From contig NZ_LOCN01000019.1 of assembly GCF_001574435.1 (NCBI RefSeq), positions 291,698 to 355,697 on the forward strand: a DNA stretch of 64,000 nucleotides, in the 5' to 3' direction. Positions 8,639 through 17,283 of this stretch are shown here, piece by piece. The notes beneath the pieces are model-generated. The model did not search any database. It saw only the letters and a program-made list of their open reading frames with translations, and was not told the origin of the DNA. Source of the DNA: Moritella sp. JT01 (GTDB lineage: Bacteria; Pseudomonadota; Gammaproteobacteria; Enterobacterales; Moritellaceae). Made by a program: the position numbers and the translations under genes. Within the stretch, counting starts at the first letter, position 1, and each line of letters starts with the position of its first letter.

Positions 8639-9133
8639 CTAAGATAATGTAATGTATTGCCAATGGATAAACCATGTTTTTAGCTCTAAACCTGTCTAAT
8701 TGAAACGGCAGTTAGTTAGCCTTCATTCTAGTCGAAAATTTTATCTAGTTACTAATCTTACAAAATATTGATTACCAATCAATGAATATGTAACGCCATA
8801 AATACGTACGTAATATTCGTCAGTTCATACAAAGTTAAAATGTTAACCTCATGATTGTAAAGAATAAATGTTTATTTTAAGAACAGCGATTGTAAAGAAA
8901 ATTGAATTACAGTCAATTTCTGTAAAGTAAGGTAATTGTTATTTTACAAAAGGATAGAGTGAGGTTCGCCTTATTTACTTTAAATCTTTATTTTTTATTA
9001 GCTTATCTTCCATTAATCCTAAATTTGTGGATTATTAACGACCGAACCTAATATGAGTGCCTCTTGATATGTTTTTTTTAAAGACTAAGCTGCGAAATCG
9101 AAATAACAACTCAAAAATAAATTAGGAAAACTA
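8639..9133. other. Intergenic region upstream of lipoprotein gene, with a spaced direct repeat
   Basis: No gene is seen. A 12-bp direct repeat GATTGTAAAGAA occurs at 8853-8864 and 8888-8899, 35 nt apart, and a related TGTAAAG follows at 8932. A small palindrome (ATTGAT, 5-nt spacer, ATCAAT) lies at 8767-8783. These could be regulator sites for the plus-strand lipoprotein gene. Confidence 0.4.
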
Positions 9134-10534
9134 ATGAATATAAGTAAAAATACTATAGTAGCTTCATTGCTATCTTCGCTTCTGATGGGGTGTGGCGGAG
9201 GTGGAAGTAACAGTAACAGTGGACATAGCTCTACAGGCTCTGATCGTGTTCTTCAGTATAACTTTGACAATATAGTTTCAGAATTTTTAGGCGCAGATAT
9301 AGATTATAAGTTGACAACGGGGACACCTGAATCCACTCAAGATACGGAGAGAGCGTATAGCAAGGACAGAGGTCGAGTTGAATCTTTTAGTATAACTCCA
9401 GCCATGCTAGCTAGTAATACATGTCCTCAACAACCAGAACCGCTGGATCTAGAAAAGAGGTCTCGCTTTAATATATCTCCTGTTGGTAGTGATGGTAAAC
9501 GTCGTGTCGTTAACTTTACGAACTTCCCAAAAGTGTATGAACCTAATTTTACAGATAAATGTTATTATAGAGATTACAATCTTAGTGGACGTTATATCAT
9601 TGGAAGTTCAAACGAAAAATTAACCGATCTAAGTGATAACGAAGATATAGTAAACCCTACGGATTTTATATCTTTAGCGGATATGAACAGATTACTATCT
9701 GTTACTGAGACTGTCCCGGATCAATCACTTTCTGAGTACATGAACAAAACAATAAATAAGTCTGATCATGAATTTATTGTCAACACGGATAATGGTGCTG
9801 TAAGAGTATTTGATACTGAGCTTGATCAATATGTTAATCTTGACGGTACAAAAAATATAAAATGGCAATTTTATGGTAACGACTATCTAATTTCATCATT
9901 CTCAGGTGGTTATGTATATGTCTATGACATTAAAAATAAACAGCTTATCGGGAATGCATCCTTTAAAGTAGTCGAAAATTTCAAGGCTACAATAAAAGAT
10001 TTAGGGGATGATGAGATCGTAACTAGTTATGGTATCTTTCCTAATCCTAATGAAGGTAATGTTGCAGGATTACCTTTTAAATTTGTCTACAATGTAGTTG
10101 ACGACAAGGATTATGTATATGTGCTTAAGCAGGGGATTTGGGAAGAAGCCAGTGACGCTGAAGCTGGTGGGCTTCCAACTCTGACAGATTTGTTTAAAGA
10201 TTTAAAAGACGATGTAGAACAATTTGATTATGATTTAACTAGTGATAACTTTTATGCAACATATGGCGTGGGTGCTGGTGGATTTACAGTTAAGACTAGT
10301 ACACTAGCGAAGCTACTGAAAGCAGGAACTGTAGTGGATACGAAAGATCTTAAGGTTATTACTGGTTTTCCAGATACGCAATCCGGTATACAAATGGTCA
10401 ACGGTAATGTGGTTATGACATCTAAAAAAGACTGGAGCCAGAACACATTTTACATGATTAAGGATTATAATAGATATCGTCTTGGACTTAACGCTGAGAA
10501 TATGAAGAGTATTCAAGCTTCATCTCACAATTAA
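9134..10534 (+). CDS. Hypothetical lipoprotein
   Basis: 466 aa. The N-terminus MNISKNTIVASLLSSLLMGC ends in a lipobox (LMGC, lipidated Cys about residue 20). A glycine- and serine-rich linker (GGGGSNSNSG) follows, so it is predicted to be membrane-anchored and to face the periplasm or the outside. The mature part is acidic, with alternating hydrophobic and polar residues suggesting beta structure, and repeated short blade-like segments (SFSGGYVYVYDIKNKQLIG). That fits a beta-propeller-like fold by eye, but I do not recognise the family. Monocistronic, between gene debris and a long terminator hairpin. Confidence 0.7.
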   Translation: MNISKNTIVASLLSSLLMGCGGGGSNSNSGHSSTGSDRVLQYNFDNIVSEFLGADIDYKLTTGTPESTQDTERAYSKDRGRVESFSITPAMLASNTCPQQPEPLDLEKRSRFNISPVGSDGKRRVVNFTNFPKVYEPNFTDKCYYRDYNLSGRYIIGSSNEKLTDLSDNEDIVNPTDFISLADMNRLLSVTETVPDQSLSEYMNKTINKSDHEFIVNTDNGAVRVFDTELDQYVNLDGTKNIKWQFYGNDYLISSFSGGYVYVYDIKNKQLIGNASFKVVENFKATIKDLGDDEIVTSYGIFPNPNEGNVAGLPFKFVYNVVDDKDYVYVLKQGIWEEASDAEAGGLPTLTDLFKDLKDDVEQFDYDLTSDNFYATYGVGAGGFTVKTSTLAKLLKAGTVVDTKDLKVITGFPDTQSGIQMVNGNVVMTSKKDWSQNTFYMIKDYNRYRLGLNAENMKSIQASSHN

Positions 10535-10657
10535 AGAGTATTCAAGTTCTTGGGTTTCCATCAGCATCACATCAACTCTTTTAATGAGTTCAGATGTGAT
10601 CTCATCAAATTCATAATGATTTGCACATCTATTTTTAATTAAAGATGAAAAGTAAGT

Positions 10658-10690
10658 AACTGTGTTTCCTACAGTCTAGGAAACACAGTT
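10658..10690. terminator. Long perfect hairpin between convergent genes
   Basis: A 13-bp perfect stem (AACTGTGTTTCCT at 10658-10670 with its complement at 10678-10690) and a 7-nt loop lie between the convergent lipoprotein and ktrB genes. The T tract is weak on both sides, so it may act as a transcript end or mRNA stabiliser for either gene. Confidence 0.6.
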
Positions 10691-10723
10691 AATCTTTAAA
10701 AGAATATTCTGTCGTTTAATCAC

Positions 10724-12088
10724 CTATCCAATGGCAAGTTTAGTTTCTGCGTAGCGCAGTTTTTTTGTTCTTGGGCTCGCGAGAAAGTAAGCGAGCGTTA
10801 ATGGCCCCAAGCGTCCCATAAACATCATAAAAATGATAATAAACTCACCCGATTCAGAAAGACTGCCTGTTAAACCTCGGGATAAGCCGACCGTACCCAG
10901 AGCGGAAACCGCTTCAAACACAATATCAATCATGGGTGCTTTCTCACTGAGTAACAGTGCAAAAATGGCTAGCCAAGTGATCCCGATTGATATCATCGTC
11001 AACGCCAGCGCTTTACTCACCGTGTCTTTGGCTATTTCACGTTTAAATACGTAGATCGATTCATCACGACGCAAATAACTATAGGTAGCGAGAATCAGTA
11101 ACATAAAAGTGACGACTTTAATCCCGCTAGCGGTACTTGACGAGCCTCCACCAATGAACATTAATACTAACATTAGGGCAGTGGTTGCATCTTCAAGTTG
11201 GTCAATTGCTAAGGTATTAAAGCCCGCTGTACGAGGGCTGACAGCCTGAAACCAAGATGCTAACCATTTTCCCAGTTCGCTGAGTGGCGCTAACGTATTT
11301 GGGTTATTGTATTCAATCAGGTAGATGGCAATAACGGCGACTGCATTGATGAATATTGTTCCTGTAATCATCATCCGGCTATAAACGGTCAAGCGCGACC
11401 AGCGTCGGTTACGGCGTAGATCAGTCCAGACTGAAAATCCAAGACCGCCGATAATGAGTAGCCCTGTAATTGTCAGGTTAACAACAGGATCTGCGACATA
11501 AGGCATTAAGCTATCCGCACTCAAGGCAAAACCGGCATTGTTAAATGCGCTGATGGTATAGAAAAACCCATGGAATAAACTGGTTTTCCAACCCAATTCA
11601 CCACTCCAGTATACCGAGAGAATCACCATACCAATCAGTTCTACGAATAATGAAAAGGCCAATACCGACTTGGCTGTCGATGCCAATGTTGAGGTGTCGG
11701 TCTGGTTAAAGGCTTCTCTTGCTACTGTGCGTTGCAAAAAACTGATTTTGCCACCGAGCGCAATCAGTGTGACAATTGCGAACGTCATTAATCCCAGGCC
11801 ACCGCATTGGATCAGTAGTGCAATAATGGTTTGACCAAATGGCGTGAATGCCGTTCCCGTATCGACCACAACGAGACCTGTGACGGTTATCGCTGATGTT
11901 GCAGTAAAAAAACTTTGCAACCAAGAAATAGGCACTAGCGTTGCCATCGGTAATTTCAGTAAGCAGGTTCCAAGTAGAATTAAAAGTGCAAAACTGCCAC
12001 TCAAGATGAGCGGTGGTGCGCCAAGTAATTTATTGCCGGCTTTGGGTTTACGCTCAATGGGTGAGATTGAAGGATGCCACAATACCAC
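10724..12088 (-). CDS. ktrB: KtrB potassium channel subunit of Ktr uptake system
   Basis: 454 aa inner-membrane protein of the Trk/Ktr/HKT superfamily. All four selectivity-loop repeats are visible: SAITVTGLVVVDTG, FNNAGFALSAD, SPRTAGFNTLAID and LGTVGLSRGLTG. It moves K+ (with Na+ in the Vibrio system) when gated by KtrA. The start is GTG, one base after the ktrA stop, with AAGG upstream, so it depends on translation through ktrA. Last gene of a four-gene minus-strand run: kinase, response regulator, ktrA, ktrB. Confidence 0.93.
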   Translation of the reverse strand: MVLWHPSISPIERKPKAGNKLLGAPPLILSGSFALLILLGTCLLKLPMATLVPISWLQSFFTATSAITVTGLVVVDTGTAFTPFGQTIIALLIQCGGLGLMTFAIVTLIALGGKISFLQRTVAREAFNQTDTSTLASTAKSVLAFSLFVELIGMVILSVYWSGELGWKTSLFHGFFYTISAFNNAGFALSADSLMPYVADPVVNLTITGLLIIGGLGFSVWTDLRRNRRWSRLTVYSRMMITGTIFINAVAVIAIYLIEYNNPNTLAPLSELGKWLASWFQAVSPRTAGFNTLAIDQLEDATTALMLVLMFIGGGSSSTASGIKVVTFMLLILATYSYLRRDESIYVFKREIAKDTVSKALALTMISIGITWLAIFALLLSEKAPMIDIVFEAVSALGTVGLSRGLTGSLSESGEFIIIFMMFMGRLGPLTLAYFLASPRTKKLRYAETKLAIG

Positions 12089-12089
12089 G

Positions 12090-12743
12090 TTACACCAACC
12101 TTGGAGCTATGTACTTAAGTTCCGTACGTGTGCCACACAACAATAACGTGTCATTCACATGTAATACAAAATCATCATTAATGTGAGTGAAAACTTCCTT
12201 TTCTCGATTAACTAAAACCGCACTCACCTGATTCCGAGTATGACCAATCACTTCAGAGATTAGCTTATTATGCAGCGTTGGTTTTATGCGAATTTCCACC
12301 ACATAAAATCCATGGCCTATGGATAGATAATTATTCACCATAGGGTAATTAAGGGCTTGAGCGACACGAACCCCCATTTCTTCTTCTGGGTGAATTATCC
12401 GTGATACCCCTAGTTTGGACACTATCGTATGGTGGGCCTTCGTACTCGCTTTAACCCAGATGCCTTTTACGCCAAGATTCTTTAATGCTAGTGTGCAAAG
12501 CAGGCTGGACTCCATGTCTTCCCCTATTGCAACCAGCACTGCTTCACTGTTTGCGAGGTCTAATTCGCTTAGCACACTTTCGTCGGTAGCATCACAGATA
12601 ACCGCCTGAGTCAGTTCTTCTACGTACTTTTCAATAAGTTTAGGATCTTTGTCTATCCCTGTAACTGTGTGACCAAGATGAATTAACTCCAAGCTGGCAG
12701 AGACACCAAACCGCCCCAAACCGATAACTGTAAAATGAGCCAT
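12090..12743 (-). CDS. ktrA: KtrA, RCK gating subunit of Ktr potassium uptake
   Basis: 217 aa, cytoplasmic. RCK_N Rossmann domain with GLGRFG nucleotide-binding motif (residues 8-13) and acidic ligand (GIDKD). The RCK_C domain occupies about residues 140-215. Forms the octameric ring that gates KtrB in response to ATP/ADP or NAD(H). It directly precedes ktrB and lies 104 nt downstream of the response regulator gene, on the same strand. Confidence 0.93.
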   Translation of the reverse strand: MAHFTVIGLGRFGVSASLELIHLGHTVTGIDKDPKLIEKYVEELTQAVICDATDESVLSELDLANSEAVLVAIGEDMESSLLCTLALKNLGVKGIWVKASTKAHHTIVSKLGVSRIIHPEEEMGVRVAQALNYPMVNNYLSIGHGFYVVEIRIKPTLHNKLISEVIGHTRNQVSAVLVNREKEVFTHINDDFVLHVNDTLLLCGTRTELKYIAPRLV

Positions 12744-12847
12744 AATGACTGCCTTTCCTATTTTAAAAAAGTGATAATAAGCACCCGCAAGCGCCGCTAA
12801 GTATCGTCATGTTCAGTAAATGAAATGAAACGAAAGATGTTTTAGGA

Positions 12848-13546
12848 TTAATGATGTCTAGCATTATCTGAAATTAAGCGATATCCCAGCCCTGACTCTG
12901 TCTTTATTAGTTGTTGCCGATCGGCACTGTCGCTCAATTTCTTACGTAGCTGACTCACTAAAATGCGTAGATAATGAGTATCACAGCGATGCGTGTGTCC
13001 CCAAATATCCTCCAGTAAATCCGCTTGTTTTACTAGTTTTCCTGGCTGGTTCATTAGCTTTTCAACGAAAGAAAACTCCTTTTTTGTTAAGGCGATTTCT
13101 TTACTATCCAGCCATACTTGATTGGTACTTTTTTGTAATTGAAGTCGGTTACTGACGAGTATGTCTGAGCAAGGCGCGTTATCGACCAAATCACGAACAA
13201 GTACTTTAATGCGCACAATCAGTTCTTTAATGCCGAATGGCTTGCTCAAATAATCATTCGCTCCAGCTTCTAATAGACGTACTTTTTCTGCTTCCTGATC
13301 TCTCGCTGTTAGAATAAGTACGGGCGTCTTAACGGTTTGACGAATAGTACGCAAAAATTGAATGCCATCCCCATCAGGCAGTCCCAGATCAAGCACAACA
13401 ATATGCGGTTGTTCTCGACGGAAAATGTCCAGAGCTGACTTAATCGATGTCGCCCCAATATAGTCGAAACCTTCCGCAGCCAATGAGATACGAATAAAAG
13501 TATGAATTTGTGGTTCATCATCGACCACCAATACTTTATAAGTCAT
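12848..13546 (-). CDS. KdpE-like response regulator (OmpR/PhoB family)
   Basis: 232 aa. Receiver domain (residues 3-115) with phospho-acceptor Asp in VVLDLGLPDGDG, conserved Thr/Lys in the usual places (LTARD, LSKPFG), then a winged-helix DNA-binding domain (about 130-228). The sequence resembles KdpE, but no kdpFABC genes lie nearby and ktrA follows in the same direction. Its start codon overlaps the kinase stop by one base (TAATG). I infer that it controls ktrAB or potassium genes elsewhere. Confidence 0.87.
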   Translation of the reverse strand: MTYKVLVVDDEPQIHTFIRISLAAEGFDYIGATSIKSALDIFRREQPHIVVLDLGLPDGDGIQFLRTIRQTVKTPVLILTARDQEAEKVRLLEAGANDYLSKPFGIKELIVRIKVLVRDLVDNAPCSDILVSNRLQLQKSTNQVWLDSKEIALTKKEFSFVEKLMNQPGKLVKQADLLEDIWGHTHRCDTHYLRILVSQLRKKLSDSADRQQLIKTESGLGYRLISDNARHH

Positions 13547-14577
13547 TATTTGATCTCCTTAGTGATGGGTAAACGTATACGAATCAGACAGCCATGCGTA
13601 ACCGGTATCGCTTCAACATTACCGTTATGAGCGGTCAAAATACCCTTCGCGACGGATAAACCAAGCCCGGTGCCACTATCATTATTTTTGTGCGGACTAT
13701 CGCTATAAAACAAGTCAAAAATATGTGCAGCTTGCTCAAGCGTTATTCCGTCGCCTTCATCCTGAATGTCTAAAATGACCTCATTATCTGCTTGGTAGGC
13801 GCTGATATTGACCATGTCGTCTGAAGGGGTGTAACGAAGCGCATTGTCTAAAACATTAAAAATAGCCTGTTCAATCAAGGAACTGCTTATCTGTAACGTC
13901 GGTAATGGCGTTGCAGCGATGAGCTTGATGCGTTGCCGTGATTCTGGAAAACGATCGATAGTTTGGTTAACAACGTTTAAAATGGAATCGTCACTTTTAT
14001 TGAATTTGAGTGCACCATGCTGCAACTTGGTTGCCTGAAGTAGGTTTTCTATGTATTGATGCAGCCGATGGCTTTCTACTGTTGCGCTGTCTAACAACTC
14101 TATTTTTTCGCTTTCACTAAGCTTTGCCATGTATTCTTTTAGGGTCGTTAGTGTGCCTATGATCGTCGCTAATGGCGTGCGTAAATCATGTGAAACCGAG
14201 AGTAGGATACTGTTTCTAAGCTGAGCTTGTTTTAACTCATTTTTTTGACGTTGATAATGCTCCGCCAATTGACTCGCAGTCAGTGCAACAATGACAAATA
14301 CCAGAAGATTCACGATATCGTCCATATGAAACATCTGTAATGAATAACGCGGAGTCGTAAATAAGAAATTGAAACTCACGGCTTCGAAGATAGCTGCAAA
14401 ATAAGCAAACTTCGCGTTACACCGTAAGGCTACGACCACCACGGCTAACTGCAAAATAAGTAATATCGCAATCGTTGCACCGAACAGCAGATCAATGATA
14501 ACGCTACTTAATAGCGCACTAATTAATATAACGAACGTGAAAAACACGAGGTTAGAACGCCAATACTTGTGCATCAT
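13546..14577 (-). CDS. Short KdpD-like sensor histidine kinase
   Basis: 343 aa. It begins directly with the four-helix KdpD membrane module (DUF4118, about residues 8-105, including the YFAAIFEAVSFNFLFTTPRYS segment). Then come HisKA with SHDLRTPLATIIG and HATPase with N box FNVLDNALRYTP and GTGLGLSVAKG. The KdpD N-terminal sensor and Usp domains (about 400-500 residues in E. coli KdpD) are missing; sequence upstream of the start does not contain them. So this is a trimmed KdpD. Partner of the overlapping response regulator. Confidence 0.87.
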   Translation of the reverse strand: MMHKYWRSNLVFFTFVILISALLSSVIIDLLFGATIAILLILQLAVVVVALRCNAKFAYFAAIFEAVSFNFLFTTPRYSLQMFHMDDIVNLLVFVIVALTASQLAEHYQRQKNELKQAQLRNSILLSVSHDLRTPLATIIGTLTTLKEYMAKLSESEKIELLDSATVESHRLHQYIENLLQATKLQHGALKFNKSDDSILNVVNQTIDRFPESRQRIKLIAATPLPTLQISSSLIEQAIFNVLDNALRYTPSDDMVNISAYQADNEVILDIQDEGDGITLEQAAHIFDLFYSDSPHKNNDSGTGLGLSVAKGILTAHNGNVEAIPVTHGCLIRIRLPITKEIK

Positions 14578-14711
14578 ACAAACAAGCCATAAAGAATGAT
14601 TTGTAAATACTGTAGCAAATTAGTGTCAGTTGTTCGCGTAAAGAAAGCGTAAAATTAGTGATTATTTATGATGTAAATCTAATAGTTCAATACGTGGTGA
14701 GGTTGTTATTT

Positions 14712-14746
14712 GATAATTAATTATCGCAAAACGATAATTAATTATT
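14712..14746. promoter_or_regulatory. Twin palindrome, candidate operator for the DUF2975/XRE operon
   Basis: GATAATTAATTATC (14712-14725), itself a palindrome, is repeated as GATAATTAATTATT (14733-14746) after a 7-nt spacer, about 60 nt upstream of the first gene. The 21-nt centre-to-centre spacing is two helical turns, as expected for cooperative binding by a dimeric repressor. The XRE protein of the operon is the obvious candidate ligand. Confidence 0.55.
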
Positions 14747-14803
14747 GAAATGCACTTATTTTTGCCTTAGTATCCAGTTATCTACTCAACAGGATTACTC
14801 ATT

Positions 14804-15352
14804 ATGTCCAAGATTCAAAAGCAAAGCCGTCGTGCACGCATATTTTTTCAAAGTCTTTTTGTTTTCACCCCAATAGCGGTATGTTATTACTGGCTAACGG
14901 TTGAAACATCATATGATTTTCTTACATCGTTAGGGGCCATTCAAATCACTCATAACATTGATAGTTACACACAGTTACCGCTAACGTTAACAACGCGAAT
15001 ATTAGCCATGATCGCCAGCTTATTTTTATGCAGCATCATTATGTATGCGCTTAAGGTACTGATTAATTTATTCCGCAGCTACGAACGGAATGATATTTTC
15101 ACACTTGATAATGTGATGAGCTATCAAAAACTAGGCTACAGCTTATTCTATTGGGTTGGTGCTTCTGTCGTTTACGGCACATTAATGTCGCTTATCTTGT
15201 CATTTAATAATCCCCCTGGTGAACGTATAGTTTCAGTTGGATTTTTAGGGGTGGATTTTTTAACATTGGTGCTTGGTTTTATTATCTTGATTATCTCATG
15301 GGTGATGAAAGAAGGTTATATTCTTGCAGCTGAAAACAGCCACACAATTTAA
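14804..15352 (+). CDS. DUF2975 domain membrane protein
   Basis: 182 aa with four hydrophobic segments (about residues 18-38, 62-85, 113-133 and 150-170). The spacing and the motif LINLFRSYERNDIFT match DUF2975, a membrane family that usually sits next to a small YozG-type XRE regulator, as here. The ribosome binding site CAGGA precedes the ATG. First gene of a three-gene operon. The biochemical role of the family is not known to me. Confidence 0.82.
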   Translation: MSKIQKQSRRARIFFQSLFVFTPIAVCYYWLTVETSYDFLTSLGAIQITHNIDSYTQLPLTLTTRILAMIASLFLCSIIMYALKVLINLFRSYERNDIFTLDNVMSYQKLGYSLFYWVGASVVYGTLMSLILSFNNPPGERIVSVGFLGVDFLTLVLGFIILIISWVMKEGYILAAENSHTI

Positions 15353-15361
15353 GGAGCCGAG

Positions 15362-15598
15362 ATGACTATTTGTATTAATTTAGATGTAATGATGGCGAAG
15401 CGAAAAATGCGCTTAAAAAGCTTGGCTGAAGCTGTTGGTATCACAGAAGCAAACTTGTCGATTTTAAAAAACGGTAAAGCGAAAGCGGTCCGGTTATCAA
15501 CACTCGACAAGCTTTGTGAAGTACTAGAGTGCCAGCCAGGTGACATTCTTGAGTTTGAAGTTAACAAAAGTGATAACGCCAGTTCAGACACGGCTTAA
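15362..15598 (+). CDS. XRE-family transcriptional regulator (YozG type)
   Basis: 78 aa, a single helix-turn-helix domain (MMAKRKMRLKSLAEAVGITEANLSILKNG) with an acidic tail (ILEFEVN). Nine nt after the DUF2975 gene with AAGGAG as ribosome binding site. Such one-domain regulators typically autoregulate the operon they share with a DUF2975 partner; the twin palindrome at 14712 is a plausible target. Confidence 0.88.
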   Translation: MTICINLDVMMAKRKMRLKSLAEAVGITEANLSILKNGKAKAVRLSTLDKLCEVLECQPGDILEFEVNKSDNASSDTA

Positions 15599-15611
15599 AC
15601 TGGAGGGATAG

Positions 15612-16499
15612 ATGACAGTTTTAAAAATGAAAACTAAATTATGGCTTGGATTTTATCTATTTATCATAGGTATTATCGCTGTCGGCATTCATATTCAAAT
15701 GACTAAAGCAGGAGTAAGTTACCCTCAATGGGAACCGCCTGAGTGGGGGCCTCTGGCGTTGTTCGTATTGCAAAATATTGGAATACTATGGTTGAGCAAA
15801 CGAGTTAAAGAGTGGAGAATATCGCCAAGTTTTATCAAGCAGTGGTCTGTGGTTTTTATTACAATGGCAGCTTTGCAAGAATTGTTTATACGTTTACCAC
15901 TAACAGCCGGTTATACCGTTGATCAGCAATATCTGTTTTTATGGGTTTACAGCTATTTACCTGAATTGTTAATTACGTTAATGATAACTGGGGGGATTGT
16001 TGTTATTAGTAGAGGGTCAGCACTAAACGGTAAGGTGATTAGTATTTTGTTAGTTATTATTTTTAGTGTACTGGCTTTTTTCTTTGCTCTGCCGACACTA
16101 AAAGAAATAATTCAGCCACTGATGCCATATTTGACGTCCCCTGATTCAGCAGGTGTTTTAGAGGTGCCTTATCCATGGCAGGTAGACGTGATTGCTTCTG
16201 TTACTTTTATTGAACCTGTGATGGCATCATTTTTTATCTGTTATTTGATTTATTTGAACCGTTATTCAGGATTCAATAAATTGATTTTACAGACTATCAT
16301 CGCGTTAATGGTACTAACGCAGAGTGGTGCAAAATTTGTATTGTACCTCTACTACTCAAGTATTGAGTCTTATATTGATCGGATCTTGAGTATTAGCCAG
16401 TTTACCTTGGAGTGGGTATTTATCGGTGTGGCTGTGAGCTCCGCTATTGTGTATTTGACACGTAAACAACGTTCTGGCACAAAATACCCTGTATCGTAG
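15612..16499 (+). CDS. Hypothetical polytopic membrane protein
   Basis: 295 aa with seven or eight hydrophobic segments over its length. I do not recognise the family. Strong ribosome binding site GGAGGGA, 13 nt after the XRE gene, so third gene of the operon. A central segment LQELFIRLPLTAGY has charged residues next to membrane helices. The gene ends inside an 8-bp tandem repeat (TATCGTAG) that provides the stop codon, so the C-terminus could vary by repeat slippage. Confidence 0.72.
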   Translation: MTVLKMKTKLWLGFYLFIIGIIAVGIHIQMTKAGVSYPQWEPPEWGPLALFVLQNIGILWLSKRVKEWRISPSFIKQWSVVFITMAALQELFIRLPLTAGYTVDQQYLFLWVYSYLPELLITLMITGGIVVISRGSALNGKVISILLVIIFSVLAFFFALPTLKEIIQPLMPYLTSPDSAGVLEVPYPWQVDVIASVTFIEPVMASFFICYLIYLNRYSGFNKLILQTIIALMVLTQSGAKFVLYLYYSSIESYIDRILSISQFTLEWVFIGVAVSSAIVYLTRKQRSGTKYPVS

Positions 16500-16513
16500 T
16501 ATCGTAGTATCGT
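16492..16513 (+). repeat. 8-bp tandem repeat across a stop codon
   Basis: TATCGTAG occurs twice and then as TATCGTTG, directly over the end of the membrane protein gene. The unit is not a multiple of three, and each copy holds a TAG, so copy-number change would alter only the last residues. Confidence 0.6.
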
Positions 16514-16544
16514 TGGTTTGTGGGTAAACATACCCACAAACCAA
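16513..16544. terminator. Strong hairpin between convergent genes
   Basis: A perfect 14-bp stem (TTGGTTTGTGGGTA at 16513-16526 with 16531-16544) and a 4-nt loop lie between the convergent membrane protein and LysE genes. There is no clear T tract, but position and strength fit a shared transcript end. Confidence 0.65.
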
Positions 16545-16586
16545 GCGTTATCTCACCGTATATACCTCATCATTTTCAACATGACG

Positions 16587-17174
16587 TTAAATCATCGGAA
16601 GAATTGAAGACACCAGTAGTCCTGCCATACCGTAGTTAAAAATCCTCACCTTTGTTGGTGCTTGCAAGCTAGTCTGCAATTGCTTTCCGGCGATGGCCCA
16701 AAGGCTGACGGAAGGGACATTGATAAGACCAAAGATCAGAGACACGAGCATGATATCTTTTAGTTCAGCGGATGCTGCATAAACGCTGATTGCAGTTAGC
16801 GCCATTGTCCAAGCCTTCGGGTTTACCCACTGAAAACTGGCAGCAGACAGAAACGTCATGGGCCTGTAATCAGATGCCTCGTTCGTCATAGGCTTGCTTT
16901 TGGCGATCTTGAACGCTAAATAAAGCAGGTAAAGCATACTCGCAATACGTAAACCTTGCTGAATAACAGGGTAAGCGGTGAACAAACCCATCAAACCAAA
17001 GCCAACTAAAACAACCATCAAACTGAAGCCAAGAATAATGCCCAGCATGTGAGGGATAGTACGCATAAAGCCAACATTTGCCCCAGAGGTCATTAGCATA
17101 ATGTTGTTTGGTCCTGGTGATACGGTTGAAACAAGTGCGAAAGTTATTAGTGGTATAAGCTGTTGATATTCCAT
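16587..17174 (-). CDS. LysE/RhtB family amino acid exporter
   Basis: 195 aa from the ATG at 17174 (MEYQQLIPLITFALVSTVSPGPNN). An in-frame upstream ATG exists but would add 42 polar residues that the family does not have. The signature STVSPGPNNIMLMTSGANVG and six hydrophobic segments identify the LysE/RhtB family that exports amino acids or homoserine-lactone-like compounds. Divergent Lrp-type regulator 109 nt away probably controls it. Substrate unknown. Confidence 0.88.
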   Translation of the reverse strand: MEYQQLIPLITFALVSTVSPGPNNIMLMTSGANVGFMRTIPHMLGIILGFSLMVVLVGFGLMGLFTAYPVIQQGLRIASMLYLLYLAFKIAKSKPMTNEASDYRPMTFLSAASFQWVNPKAWTMALTAISVYAASAELKDIMLVSLIFGLINVPSVSLWAIAGKQLQTSLQAPTKVRIFNYGMAGLLVSSILPMI

Positions 17175-17283
17175 ATTTATCCATATTTTAGTTTTGATTT
17201 GTAGTTGTATTTTAAGCAAATACGGGGTAAATTTTGTGCCTATATTTGCGCTGATTGAAGAAAATACACAAGGAATCGTTGTT

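Noticed and set aside
8767-8783. FNR-like palindrome TTGAT/ATCAA upstream of the lipoprotein gene
   Set aside because: The spacer is 5 nt, not 4, which places the half-sites out of register for FNR.
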